From contig CAXXWW010000013.1 of assembly GCA_963665215.2 (NCBI GenBank), positions 148,186 to 212,185 of the forward strand: 64,000 nucleotides of DNA. Direction: 5' to 3'. Positions within the stretch are counted from its first letter, which is position 1; each line of letters opens with the position of its first letter. A program made the position numbers and the translations under genes. Source of the DNA: G963665215 sp963665215. Lineage in GTDB: Bacteria; Chloroflexota; Dehalococcoidia; Lucifugimonadales; CAUZJF01. Positions 9,150 through 18,024 of this stretch are shown one piece after another. Under the pieces are notes generated by a model. The model made no database searches. It was not told the origin of the DNA and saw only the letters and a program-made list of their open reading frames with translations.

Positions 9150-9356
9150 GTCGCCCCCTCGCGATCAACCCCAGGTAGACCGCACGCGGCATTGGAGTGC
9201 CGCGTGGTATCTTTCGCGCTCTACGTATTATAATCGTCTGGGGCCTCGACTATGCTACAGGTCTCGTGGCTCCACATCAAGGCCGGGAGGATGCCCGTCA
9301 CGCGACGGCGGGAGAGGGGCGTCAACTCCGGCGCAGTGCGAGAGGGAGGGCAAGAA

Positions 9357-10214
9357 ATGAGACTGGGAGCTCATGTGTCGGCAGCCGGCGGGCTGGGCAA
9401 GGCGATCGACAGGGCGCTGGAGATTGGCGCCGAGACGGTCCAGATATTTGCATCGTCACCGCGTGGTTGGGCCGTCAGGCCGCCGGGCGAGATCTCGGCG
9501 GTCGCCGCCTTCCGGGAAAAGGCGGCGACCGCCGAGATCTCGCCGACGTTCTTGCACGGCAGCTACCTGGTCAACGTGGGCGGCACACCCGACCTTGTGA
9601 AGAAATCGGTGGACTCGCTGGCAAATCACATGCAAGTCGCGGGCGAAATCGGAGCCGCGGGGGTGATCTTTCACGGCGGCAGCCACAAGGGTGCCGGGTT
9701 CGATGGCATCCTCAGCCGAGCGGCCGCTGCGCTGCAAGAGGTCCTCTCCAGAAGCCCCGATGGTGTCCGGCTCATTATCGAAAACAGCGCGGGTATGGGC
9801 GCCCACGTAGGCGCGTCCTTCAGCGAGATTGGGCGGCTGATGAGGGCGATCGACAGCCCTCGAGTAATGGTGTGCCTGGACACCCAGCACTCGCTGGCGG
9901 CGGGCTACAACATCGGTGATCCCGATGGTATTGAGGCGGCAATGGCGGAGCTCGACGGGGAGATCGGGCTCGCCAGGCTGGTGGCCGTGCACGCCAACGA
10001 TTCCAAAACGGAGCTGGGTTCGGGGGTGGACCGCCATGAGAACATCGGGGAGGGGTATCTGGGGACTCAGGGTTTCGAGACCATCGTTGGCCACCCTGCC
10101 TTCCGCGACGTGCCCTTCATTCTAGAGGTGCCGGGCTTCGGCCAAAAGGGCCCCGACAAAGAAAACCTGGACCGCCTGAAGGACATACGCTCAAGGCTGG
10201 GCGTGACCCGTTGA
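9357..10214 (+). CDS. nfo: Deoxyribonuclease IV (endonuclease IV, AP endonuclease)
   Basis: A 285-residue zinc-dependent AP endonuclease of base-excision repair (TIM barrel). The start MRLGAHVSAAGG is the family's N-terminus and has GAGGGAGG upstream; the frame continues upstream to 9252 without family character. The metal ligands are all visible: LHGSYL, FHGGSHKG, IENSAGMG, LDTQHS, VHANDSK, DRHENIG and LEVPGFG, matching the His/Glu/Asp set of E. coli Nfo. It is the first of three plus-strand genes. Confidence 0.93.
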   Translation: MRLGAHVSAAGGLGKAIDRALEIGAETVQIFASSPRGWAVRPPGEISAVAAFREKAATAEISPTFLHGSYLVNVGGTPDLVKKSVDSLANHMQVAGEIGAAGVIFHGGSHKGAGFDGILSRAAAALQEVLSRSPDGVRLIIENSAGMGAHVGASFSEIGRLMRAIDSPRVMVCLDTQHSLAAGYNIGDPDGIEAAMAELDGEIGLARLVAVHANDSKTELGSGVDRHENIGEGYLGTQGFETIVGHPAFRDVPFILEVPGFGQKGPDKENLDRLKDIRSRLGVTR

Positions 10215-10472
10215 CTCCAGTGCGAAAGGATGGTCCGCGTCCACCCCAGACCCCGACGCATGAAACTGTGAGGGAATATGGTTGCACGGTGTCACGATCT
10301 TAGCCATATAATCGCGGTGAAACGCCGGAGATGGTCTATTCGCCAGGCCCAATGACGTGTATTCCACGCCCGCACGCCGGCGCCGGAGACGCCGGCGCCG
10401 GAGCAGGAAGCGAGGGGCCATAGACGTGGCACGCAATGGTACAATTTTTGGAGCGATGAGTGGAGGCATGGG

Positions 10473-11588
10473 TTGAGCGGCATTGATGAGGAGGCCCGCA
10501 GGGGGCAGTACCAGGAGTACCTCAAGGCTGAGTTGGAGGCGGCGGCGGTGTACTCCGCGCTGGCGGAAACGGAGAAGGATGCCGACCGGGCCGAGGTGTT
10601 CCAACAACTGGTCGTCTCCGAGATGCGCCATGCGGCCAGGTGGGCCCAGAAGCTGGGAGTCGACCTGCAAAGCCTGGAGCCCGGCTCCTTCGGTCTCAAG
10701 GTGCGTGTGGTGCAATGGCTAGCCAGGCTTCTCGGCACGGGCAGGGTGGTGCCCCTGCTCCTCAGGGGTGAGGCCAGGGAGATCAGCACATACGCGGCGG
10801 ACCCCGAGGCGCGGGACCTAGTAACGGAAGAGCGCGAGCACGCACGCATGTTGCAGGGGCTGGCGAGGGCGGGCCCGCGTGACAAGACGAGGCACTCGCG
10901 AGGTGGTCTGGCCGGTGGCGGGGGGAGTCTTCGCGCCGCGGTGCTCGGCGTTAACGATGGCCTGGTCTCCAACTTCAGCCTGGTGATGGGTGTCGCCGGC
11001 GGAACGGGTAACGCCGATATAGTGCTCCTAGCGGGCGTAGCCGGGCTGCTTGCCGGGGCGTTCTCGATGGCGGCAGGGGAGTACGTCTCGGTGCGCTCCC
11101 AGCGTGAGATCTACGAGAACGAGATACGCAAGGAGCGAATCGAGCTGCAGGAGTGGCCCGAGGAGGAAGAGGAGGAGCTGGTACTCATCTACCGGGCAAA
11201 GGGGTTGTCTCAGGAGGAGGCCCGCCAGGTGGCCAAGCGGCTCATGGCCGATCCCGAGGTTGCGCTGGACACCATGGCCCGCGAGGAGATGGGGCTCAAC
11301 CCGTCTCAGTTGGGGTCTCCCTGGGGAGCCAGCCTCAGCTCCTTCGTCGCCTTCGTCGTTGGGGCCATTTTCCCGATTCTGCCCTATATCTTTAACGCGG
11401 GCAACCTCGCATTCTCCCTCAGCGCGTTTCTCAGCGCCGGCGCGCTGGTAGCAGTTGGAGGTCTGCTAGCGCTGGTGTCGGGGAGAAACGTGGCTTGGGG
11501 GGCGCTCCGGATGCTGCTGGTCGGGGGCTCCGCCGCTGCCGTCACCTTTGGGGTAGGATCATTCATCGGGGTTTCTGTATCGAGGTAG
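10473..11588 (+). CDS. Ferritin-like domain fused to VIT1/CCC1-type iron/manganese transporter
   Basis: A 371-residue fusion. Residues about 10-135 are a ferritin/rubrerythrin-like helical bundle with metal-binding ExxH-type pairs (LEAAAVYSAL; VVSEMRHAARWA; EEREHARML). Residues about 150-371 are a VIT1/CCC1 transporter: AAVLGVNDGLVSNFSLVMGVAG, AGAFSMAAGEYVSVRSQRE, a charged loop with EEEEEE, and three C-terminal membrane helices. The family moves Fe2+ or Mn2+ across membranes, and the ferritin-like part probably senses or hands over metal. The start is TTG at 10473 with GGAGG eight bases upstream. Confidence 0.88.
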   Translation: MSGIDEEARRGQYQEYLKAELEAAAVYSALAETEKDADRAEVFQQLVVSEMRHAARWAQKLGVDLQSLEPGSFGLKVRVVQWLARLLGTGRVVPLLLRGEAREISTYAADPEARDLVTEEREHARMLQGLARAGPRDKTRHSRGGLAGGGGSLRAAVLGVNDGLVSNFSLVMGVAGGTGNADIVLLAGVAGLLAGAFSMAAGEYVSVRSQREIYENEIRKERIELQEWPEEEEEELVLIYRAKGLSQEEARQVAKRLMADPEVALDTMAREEMGLNPSQLGSPWGASLSSFVAFVVGAIFPILPYIFNAGNLAFSLSAFLSAGALVAVGGLLALVSGRNVAWGALRMLLVGGSAAAVTFGVGSFIGVSVSR

Positions 11589-11616
11589 GTGTGCCGGCAG
11601 AATCTAGGAGGAGAGC

Positions 11617-12507
11617 ATGTACACTCCGATCAGGGTCGCCGCCGTTTCGATCAAACCGAAGAAGTGGGACAAGGCCAGCAACGCCGACAAGGTTGAGGCG
11701 CACTTCCGCGAAGCCGCGAAAGGCGGGCCGAATTTAATACTGACCACAGAGGGCGTCCTTGAGGGTTACGTTGTCATGGACGTCATTGAGCACCCGGAGC
11801 GCGCGCAGGAGATGCTGGACATCGCCGAGCCCATCGACGGCCCCTACATTCGCCGCTTCAGGCGGGTGGCGAAGGCGCTGAGTACCTGTCTTTGCTTCGG
11901 TTTCGCAGAACGGGTCGGGCACGACGTCTACAACACCGCCATCTTTATCGACGGCGAGGGCGAGATATGCGGCAAGTACCACAAGACGCAGCTCGCCGAA
12001 GGCGCGCACGCGACCTGGCACTTCAACCGCGTTGGGAAGGCTGTGCGGGCCTTCGATACACCCCTCGGTCGGCTGGGCATGCTTATCTGCAACGACCGGT
12101 GGAACCCGATGATCGCGCGCACCCTGGTACTTGACGGCGCCCGGCTACTGCTGATCCTCTCCTACGGCTCAAAAAGACGGTGGCAAAACCAGGCGGTGCT
12201 CGCCCGCGCACGGGAGAACGGCGTTCCCGTCGTCGAGGCGAATGTGGGGATGAACCTCATTATCAGCAAGGGAGAGATAGTAGCGTACAAGTGGGGCAAC
12301 GACCGGATCACCTCCGCGGTCGTCGATATGCCGGCCGTGCCCTCCACTTACATGTCCCGTCGAAACGAGGCCCGGTACCTGGAGAAGCAAGGGCCGGAGA
12401 TGGCGCGCCGATACCAGGAGACGGTGAAGCGGCTGAAGGGGCAGGCTAATCTGGTGGGACTGGCCGCCAGGGGTGAGCTAATCGCCGAGAGATCTCGGAG
12501 GTCCTAA
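11617..12507 (+). CDS. Carbon-nitrogen hydrolase (nitrilase superfamily amidohydrolase)
   Basis: A 296-residue protein with the Glu-Lys-Cys triad of the nitrilase superfamily: E45 in LTTEGVLEGY, K123 in KYHKTQLAEG, and C158 in GMLICNDRWNP. Members hydrolyse amides, carbamoyl groups or nitriles; the N-carbamoylputrescine amidase/amidase branches are the nearest in feel, but the substrate is not decidable. An AGGAGGAG ribosome site precedes the ATG, 28 bp after the transporter, so it may be co-transcribed with it. Confidence 0.87.
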   Translation: MYTPIRVAAVSIKPKKWDKASNADKVEAHFREAAKGGPNLILTTEGVLEGYVVMDVIEHPERAQEMLDIAEPIDGPYIRRFRRVAKALSTCLCFGFAERVGHDVYNTAIFIDGEGEICGKYHKTQLAEGAHATWHFNRVGKAVRAFDTPLGRLGMLICNDRWNPMIARTLVLDGARLLLILSYGSKRRWQNQAVLARARENGVPVVEANVGMNLIISKGEIVAYKWGNDRITSAVVDMPAVPSTYMSRRNEARYLEKQGPEMARRYQETVKRLKGQANLVGLAARGELIAERSRRS

Positions 12508-12627
12508 GGCAACCACTCACAGCACAGAGTTCACGGAGGGGCCGACCTTGCACATCTCATCTCGGTTTGGTCTCCGTGTATATCGTGGTGAGTTTTGACA
12601 GGGGATTCGACGTGCGGTCCGACCGGC

Positions 12628-13035
12628 CTACGAACCGGAGGCCTCAACAACAGTGACCGTACCCCGCTTCGTAGCTATGTGGATCAGGCACGTGTATTTG
12701 AACGTGCCAGCCTTGTTGAAGGTATGGCGGACGGAATCGCCGGGGAGAATGGGTCCAGTGTTGACCCACCCTGGCGATTCTTCACTGTTCCCGGGAGTTG
12801 GTGTGATTGTGTGAAATCCTGATGTTTCCCCGTTGGTCCAGATGATCGTCGTGCCCACCTCGATTTCCAGGTTCACTTCGAAATTCTTGATGTCCACACG
12901 CAACACGACGGCGTCGGGCGGTAAGGGGACCGGTGTGGGCGAGGGGACGGGGGTGGGGACGGCAGGATTCCAGGCGCCGCATGCTAGCGCCGCCAGCGCC
13001 ACAATCGCACACATCGCCAGATGCCGTCTTTTCAT
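12628..13035 (-). CDS. Cupredoxin-domain lipoprotein (plastocyanin/azurin-like)
   Basis: A 135-residue exported protein. The N-terminus MKRRHLAMCAIVALAALAC is a lipoprotein signal with lipobox ALAC, followed by a Pro/Thr/Val linker (PTPVPSPTPVPLPP). The body is a cupredoxin barrel: TTIIWTNGE, GFHTITP (first His ligand) and YTCLIH (Cys and second His). In type 1 copper sites a Met usually follows the second His by about three residues; here that position is Thr and no nearby Met exists. The copper site would be unusual or the protein binds no copper. A frame open to 13173 lacks family character; I use the ATG ending at 13035. Confidence 0.78.
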   Translation of the reverse strand: MKRRHLAMCAIVALAALACGAWNPAVPTPVPSPTPVPLPPDAVVLRVDIKNFEVNLEIEVGTTIIWTNGETSGFHTITPTPGNSEESPGWVNTGPILPGDSVRHTFNKAGTFKYTCLIHIATKRGTVTVVEASGS

Positions 13036-13592
13036 TGGTCCCTCTCTAGCTGTGTTTATGCCCCGGGTTCTCTCCGCGAGACCGGTCGGACGCACCGCCG
13101 GATGGGGCGTCCGTGGGATGCGGCGCAGGGCGCGACAGGGAGTGTAGCACGGCGTATCGAGCGGGTCAATCAAAGCCTGGGGCGAGGAATCGGCAGGGCG
13201 CGGCCGGCTGCAATGTCCTGCCCGGTCCTGGCCCTGTGAGATGCTTGAATCAGTCCAGCGCGGGCCTCACACGCCCTGGGCTGTCGAAGAGCGGGGTTCA
13301 AACACCAGCGGTTCTCTCACACCGCGCTCTGGGGCTACGTCAGACGAGGTGTTCCAAAACATATGATTGGCCCCCGACGAAACCGTAGAGGCAGGTTGCA
13401 AACCTGCTCTTACACAAGCCGATGTCCGCCGTGGGTTGAGTATTCCCGAAGAGGATAATGGCCGACCGGCGGCTCAGACGCCCGCCCTGCTTGCCCAAAA
13501 AACGACGACCGGACCCATGAGGGCCAAGGTCCGGCCGTCCATTGCCACGTACTCCGGCTGCGCTGCCCCTCAGCCGGCCCCAAAAGTCCTGG
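13036..13592. other. Intergenic gap of 557 bp without a supported gene
   Basis: The gap lies between the cupredoxin gene start and the prepilin stop. Short frames exist but none has family character. A 7-bp palindrome (CCGGCTG...CAGCCGG, about 13556-13579) near the prepilin stop could be a terminator, though it has no T tract. No tRNA or other RNA gene is recognisable. Confidence 0.4.
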
Positions 13593-14003
13593 CTAACACG
13601 CGCCCGAGGCGTCTTGCTGTGCTGTGATCTTGCCTTTTGTGTCCCAGCAGTAGAACCACGTGGTAGACGTGATCGACATGTAGCCCCCAGTGCTCAGCGG
13701 GGAGGTACCGGTTGGGCCCGTCGGGTAGGTGGTCCAGTCATTCCTCGAGGTCGTCGCCTCAGCAGTGACCGACGCCTTGCCCTTGTCGGCGAGCATGGCG
13801 TCCATCGCGAGCTGTACGGTCGACTTCTCAGACGACTTCTGGCCCTCTTCTCCCTTGCCGCCGAACGATACCACCTGTGGGACGATAGCCGCGGCCAGCG
13901 CCACGATGATGCCCACGACAATGAGCATCTCGATTAGCGTGAAGCCCGACTCACTCTTCCTTACCCTGTCCATTACCTTGCCTGCAATCGCCTTCATATC
14001 CAT
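13593..14003 (-). CDS. Type IV pilin/pseudopilin precursor
   Basis: A 136-residue prepilin. The short charged leader ends at SESG|FTLIEMLIVVGIIVALAAAIVP, the class III signal cleaved after Gly by prepilin peptidase, with Glu at position 5 of the mature chain and a hydrophobic helix for pilus packing. The mature domain is small (about 115 residues) with two cysteines (WFYCWDTKG and the C-terminal SGAC) able to form the pilin disulfide loop. It is downstream of the PilM/PilN-like genes on the same strand, so it is a major or minor pilin of the same apparatus. Confidence 0.88.
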   Translation of the reverse strand: MDMKAIAGKVMDRVRKSESGFTLIEMLIVVGIIVALAAAIVPQVVSFGGKGEEGQKSSEKSTVQLAMDAMLADKGKASVTAEATTSRNDWTTYPTGPTGTSPLSTGGYMSITSTTWFYCWDTKGKITAQQDASGAC

Positions 14004-14239
14004 AACCCCCTATGGGAATATTGCGTTGCTGGATCATGGCGGCCAGTCCCATGTGGGCACATTAGCCAGCACGCTTGAGTCGTAGGATAGGGCCTTGCCC
14101 CCTCATAATCCACCGTCCAAGAGTCACAAGGCCATGGTACTTTAAGGCACTTTCGGAGGTATGCCGGGACAGTGGAGCCTCTGCCGACGACCGCGTTGGG
14201 GTGGCCCGCCCAACGGCACCCTCGGCCGTGCCATAGCCG

Positions 14240-16024
14240 CTATTCGCCCTGCCCCTCCTCCGATTCATCGTCGGTCTCTTCTCCGGGAGGCGGTCTCGTG
14301 GTTGCCTCGATCACGAAGTCCAGACCTGCACCCCCGACTTCATCCGCGCCCTCCGAAAGTAGAAGGGGCGCAGTCGTCGAGGCTTCGGCCGAGTCACAAA
14401 CGGCCTCTAGGAGGCCGAGCTCGGTTTGGCCAAAGACCAGCGTGGCCCCAGCCGAGCCGACTTGCTGGAGGCTCACGTCAACGAACAGGCCTGAGTTACA
14501 GATATTTGTAGCATACCGGACGGCGTCCGCGAAGGTCTGGGCGCGGCCGCTCAGCGTAAACTGGTCTTCCTTAGGTGCTAGATTGGATACGCTCACGTTG
14601 GGGGGCCGGCTCTTCTGGGTGATGGTCTCGATCTTATTGAACCACTCCCCGAGCTCGTCTATATCGACCTGAAGGCCGTCGAGCTTCAAGCTTAAGTCCA
14701 GCGTGAGTTGGCGCTTTTCTCTAGCTTTCCTCTCGAGACTGGCTACCGCTCCCGCCTCGAGCCGGTGGTCCCGCTCTTCGGTTTCCACCTTATCGAGCAC
14801 CACCGATTTGACGTCCCGCTCATTTTCCCGCGCGTTCACCGTGGGCGTGAGCAGGACGGCAGCCACGGCGAAAATCGCCATGAGGGCGAAGACCGCGATG
14901 GCCCGCACCGGCAGCGGAGTTGGGAGGTGCCGCTCCGACAAGAGGTTGAGAGCGGCCAGGTTGTCACTGGTGGCCTTTCGCCACGGTCTGGGTCTACTGC
15001 GGTCCAGCAGGCCCAAGCCGACCGTTGTGGCGTATTCTGCCACCGGAAAACCCTCGGGAAGGTCCAGGGGTGGAGCGAGGGGAAGTACCTCCCGCTGCAA
15101 CATCTGCCGGAGCTCATCCGCCAGTTGGTCGTCGCCTGTTACCTCGCCTGTGAGCACGAGTGGAAGGCGTTCATCCCCCGCACTGGCGCCCAGCGTCTGG
15201 TCGTAGCCCTCCATCTGCTCGACGGCCCGGGCCATGGCTTCGGCCCTGTCCTCTGAGGGCGATGTCGCCTCCGGGCTCCACACCTGGAGGACCACTTGTG
15301 GCACCCCATCGCGCACCAGGACCACCGACTCCCGGTCGCTGGCCAGGTGGACGATCATAGCATCTGAGACACCCGCTGCCAGCCCGAGTGCCGCAGCCTG
15401 CGAGTAGGTCGCAGCGGGGCCCTTTCCCGCTTCCTTCATCCTCCGCACGTGCGAGTCAACGACCTCCTTCTGAACGGCGATGGCCAATGCCGTTGCACTC
15501 TTTCCGTCCTTCACGGCGTGCCACTTGATATCGACCTCGTGCTCACCAAATGGGATGGCCCCGGTGACTTCACTAATCAACACCGGCTCCAGAAAGCGCC
15601 TGCGCAACGGCGGCAGCTTCAGGTGCCGGACAAGAGGGATGTAGAGAGGGAGGTCTGTTACGAGCCGCGCCGGCTTGGCTCGAAGCTCTTCCATCAGGGA
15701 CCCGATGGCGCCAATAACGTATCGATCTTCATCGCTCTGGCCGCTGGAGTCGTCCTCTTCGGACACAGGGGCGTCTACGTCGGGCGCCTCATCAACGTCG
15801 GACACGGGGGCGTCTGCGTCGGGTGCCTCATCAACGTCGGGGGTGGGGGCCTGCTCTTGCCCCCGGCTGGCTGCCCGGCTCCTGGGCGGCGGACTGCAAA
15901 GCTGGGGCCCTCTCCTCATCAGCCTCAGCCGGTTGTGCGGCGCCATCGTCGGGAAAGGGGTCATCCTCCCTGGGGTCGACGGTGCCCCAAGCCACGATCT
16001 CCTGTCCCTCAAAGACAACCACAC
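14240..16024 (-). CDS. PilM-core plus PilN-like pilus assembly protein (3' part of a frameshifted FHA-PilM-PilN gene)
   Basis: The meaningful part begins near 15860 and is preceded by a frame of no family character. Order: an acidic linker with two 13-residue repeats (VDEAPD type), then a PilM-like ATPase-fold segment (LPLYIPLVRHLKLPPL and IPFGEHEVDIKWHAV, as in PilM LIRRLDLP...IPF...LDWQ), then one membrane helix (AVFALMAIFAVAAVLLTPTV), a coiled coil (KVETEERDH...LDGLQVDIDELGEWFNKIE) and a PilN/fimbrial-assembly C-terminal domain. PilM and PilN form the inner-membrane platform of type IV pili. The PilM N-terminus is found in the overlapping upstream frame, so a single gene seems split by a one-base shift at about 15841-15861. 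Confidence 0.7.
   Translation of the reverse strand: MWLSLRDRRSWLGAPSTPGRMTPFPTMAPHNRLRLMRRGPQLCSPPPRSRAASRGQEQAPTPDVDEAPDADAPVSDVDEAPDVDAPVSEEDDSSGQSDEDRYVIGAIGSLMEELRAKPARLVTDLPLYIPLVRHLKLPPLRRRFLEPVLISEVTGAIPFGEHEVDIKWHAVKDGKSATALAIAVQKEVVDSHVRRMKEAGKGPAATYSQAAALGLAAGVSDAMIVHLASDRESVVLVRDGVPQVVLQVWSPEATSPSEDRAEAMARAVEQMEGYDQTLGASAGDERLPLVLTGEVTGDDQLADELRQMLQREVLPLAPPLDLPEGFPVAEYATTVGLGLLDRSRPRPWRKATSDNLAALNLLSERHLPTPLPVRAIAVFALMAIFAVAAVLLTPTVNARENERDVKSVVLDKVETEERDHRLEAGAVASLERKAREKRQLTLDLSLKLDGLQVDIDELGEWFNKIETITQKSRPPNVSVSNLAPKEDQFTLSGRAQTFADAVRYATNICNSGLFVDVSLQQVGSAGATLVFGQTELGLLEAVCDSAEASTTAPLLLSEGADEVGGAGLDFVIEATTRPPPGEETDDESEEGQGE
15761..15838 (-). repeat. 39-bp tandem repeat, two copies, in the acidic linker
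   Basis: Copies at 15761-15799 and 15800-15838 differ at three positions and encode 13-residue Asp/Ala/Pro/Val-rich units. A G/C homopolymer-rich tract with the apparent frameshift lies just beyond, at 15838-15861. Repeats of this kind are prone to slippage in replication and to assembly error. Confidence 0.75.
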
Positions 16025-16748
16025 GTACTATGCCGGCCTCCTCGCTGAGTGCGAAGGTGCGCCGGCGCCGGCGCAAATCGAAATCTTCGCGTAGATTCCG
16101 GACCGCGCGGGACATCCTGGTGAGCAGGGGGAGGGATACCTGCGGGGTTGTCTCTACCTCTGGGGAGGGCGCCTCGGGCGCCCGGCTGCGCTTCAGCTTG
16201 AGTCCGAGTGCGATCCTGTGCATGAGCCCGGCGAGGCCGGTCTTGGAAGGAGCCGGCGGGGCGGCTTCAGCGGGCTCGACCTCCAACGGGACCGCGACTG
16301 ATGGCGGGACGGGCCCCTCGGACAACTTCTCAGCTAGTGTGTCGGCGCCTATCTCCTCCTCCGCGGGCCTGACCGGGGCTGGCGCGGCTGGCTGCGGCTC
16401 ACCCTGGCTGGGATCGGGCTTTACCTCAATCGCGGCGGGAAGCCGGAAGACGAGGCTAGTCTCCGCCGACCCAAGGCGAATCCGGTCCCCATCTTTCAGC
16501 AGATGTTCCCTGCCCCTCACCCTTCTGTCGTTCACGAACGTGCCGTTGGTGCTATTAAGGTCTCGAAGCCGGAAGCCGTCATCAGACTCAACTATCTCAG
16601 CGTGCTGGCGAGAGGCGCCCGGCTCGGTAACCACCACGTCGTTAGTGGGCTCGCGACCCAACGTAGTAGTTCCCCCGAGGCCTACCGTCTTGCCCTCATC
16701 CGGTCCGCCTTCGAAGGCGAGCATTGGCTGATCTGTCGGGTCCATCAC
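15831..16748 (-). CDS. FHA-domain protein with PilM N-terminal strand (5' part of a frameshifted FHA-PilM-PilN gene)
   Basis: A 305-residue frame. Residues about 25-90 form an FHA phosphothreonine-binding domain (TLGREPTNDVVV, SRQHAEI, LRDLNSTNGTFVND). A Pro/Ala/Glu linker and a basic helix follow. Near residue 228, TFALSEEAGIVRVVVFEGQEIVAWG matches the first beta-strands of PilM-type actin-fold ATPases. The frame then ends within a low-complexity tract, and the rest of PilM continues in the next frame. I infer one protein in which pilus assembly is tied to Ser/Thr phosphorylation through the FHA domain. Confidence 0.75.
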   Translation of the reverse strand: MMDPTDQPMLAFEGGPDEGKTVGLGGTTTLGREPTNDVVVTEPGASRQHAEIVESDDGFRLRDLNSTNGTFVNDRRVRGREHLLKDGDRIRLGSAETSLVFRLPAAIEVKPDPSQGEPQPAAPAPVRPAEEEIGADTLAEKLSEGPVPPSVAVPLEVEPAEAAPPAPSKTGLAGLMHRIALGLKLKRSRAPEAPSPEVETTPQVSLPLLTRMSRAVRNLREDFDLRRRRRTFALSEEAGIVRVVVFEGQEIVAWGTVDPREDDPFPDDGAAQPAEADEERAPALQSAAQEPGSQPGARAGPHPRR

Positions 16749-16971
16749 CTTCGCTCCGTCGGTTCGTGACCGGTTGGCCGCAACATCGCTGATACCCTAC
16801 TCATGCGGCAGTCGGGTCCATCGGACCCGGTAGCTGGCCAGGCAGCCGGAGGCCCGCCGGCACGAGTGGGGCGCACCCTTCCTCCAAGACTGGCTCTGGC
16901 GCCAGATAGAAAAGCAACACGGCCTCGGCCGAAGCAGCCCCTTGGAATCCGGCCAGATTGATGTCCAGGAC

Positions 16972-18024
16972 CTAGAAAAGCAACGAAGCAGGGAATCCGG
17001 CCAGATTTGCGTGAAGCTTGGAGAGGGAACGGAAGATGTCGCTGTGAGAATCGCCGCTGAGGGTGATGTCTATAGCCTGAGTCTCGTACTGGAGCCGCTC
17101 GCCAATCTCGCAGTCCTGGTCACCGAGGACCATGGAGCTCAGCCTGATCCCAGTCTCCTGCGCGGCGGCGAATATGGTGGCCAGAAGCCCGTCAGTCCTG
17201 GGATAGCCCTGATAGCCAAAAAGGTCTGCCCACTCCTGGTAGAGACTGCTGCGGGACTCCAGCTCCTTCTCGAGGGGCTCTTTGGGGAGAATGGCGTTGC
17301 CATCTATCTGCTTCCGCAGCTTGGCAATCTTGTCCGTGGAGTCGCTCAGATCAACAGTGGCATTAACCTGAATGAGTATCAGCTCGACGAAGAAGTACGC
17401 CATCGAGATGGCGATTCCTATGCTCGACGATGAGGTCAACACCGACACGAACAGCGCTAGCATGACGTAGGGGGCCAATCCATAGACTGCCTTGGGGAAC
17501 ATCACCGTGACGGTGGACCACTGGCCTGAGTCCGCAAGTCCCCCACCATCGCCACTGATGAGCGAAGCGAGGATCAGGCTGCTGACCACGACGCTCAGGC
17601 CGACGATGAAGAACCCTGCGCCGCCTAGTAGGAGGAGCGACAGTACCTTCGCGCTCGGGAACTGCCAGCGGCTGACACCTCTGGTCAAAGCCGTCCTCAC
17701 CGTGCCCCAGCCGTACTCAACCCCCATCGCGGACGCCGCCAGGATCATGATGAGGAGGATTCCGAAGGAGTTGGCAACGCCAAGGCGATTGGAGAGACTG
17801 CTCGGAAGGACGAAGCCCTCAAGGTAGAAGCCACGGCGCTTGGCGTACTGTTCAGCGGTCTGTTCGAGATCTTCTTCACAGCTCAGCTCACTCGCCCGTC
17901 TCTCCTCTACCGCCTCAAGGGCTCCCTGGCGGAACTCTTCCGGGATGAGCGCTAACTTGGAATCGACATTGTCTTCTACCGGAATTACCCATATCAAGCT
18001 GCCTGGGTCCAAGCAACGCACCAT
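16972..18024 (-). pseudogene. ABC-2 type permease, 5' end replaced by an IS1380-family terminus
   Basis: The frame encodes an ABC-2 type permease: a long extracytoplasmic stretch, then membrane helices around FGILLIMILAASAMGVEYGWGTVRTAL, VLSLLLLGGAGFFIVGLSVVVSSLI, AVYGLAPYVMLALFVSVL and IGIAISMAYFFVELILI, and a soluble tail. The motif EYGWGTVRTALTRGVSRWQ is typical of ABC-2 permeases. The expected first membrane helix is absent: the first 15 codons (17980-18024) are the end of the adjacent IS1380-family element, found again at 56979 and in part at 36886. The gene was therefore cut by that insertion. No partner ATPase is adjacent. Confidence 0.72.

Noticed and set aside
13280..13300. GGGGTTCAAAC resembling a tRNA T-arm
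   Set aside because: No matching acceptor, D or anticodon arms around it; the palindrome does not close.
15761..15838. CRISPR-like repeats
   Set aside because: Only two direct copies with no spacers, in frame within a coding linker.
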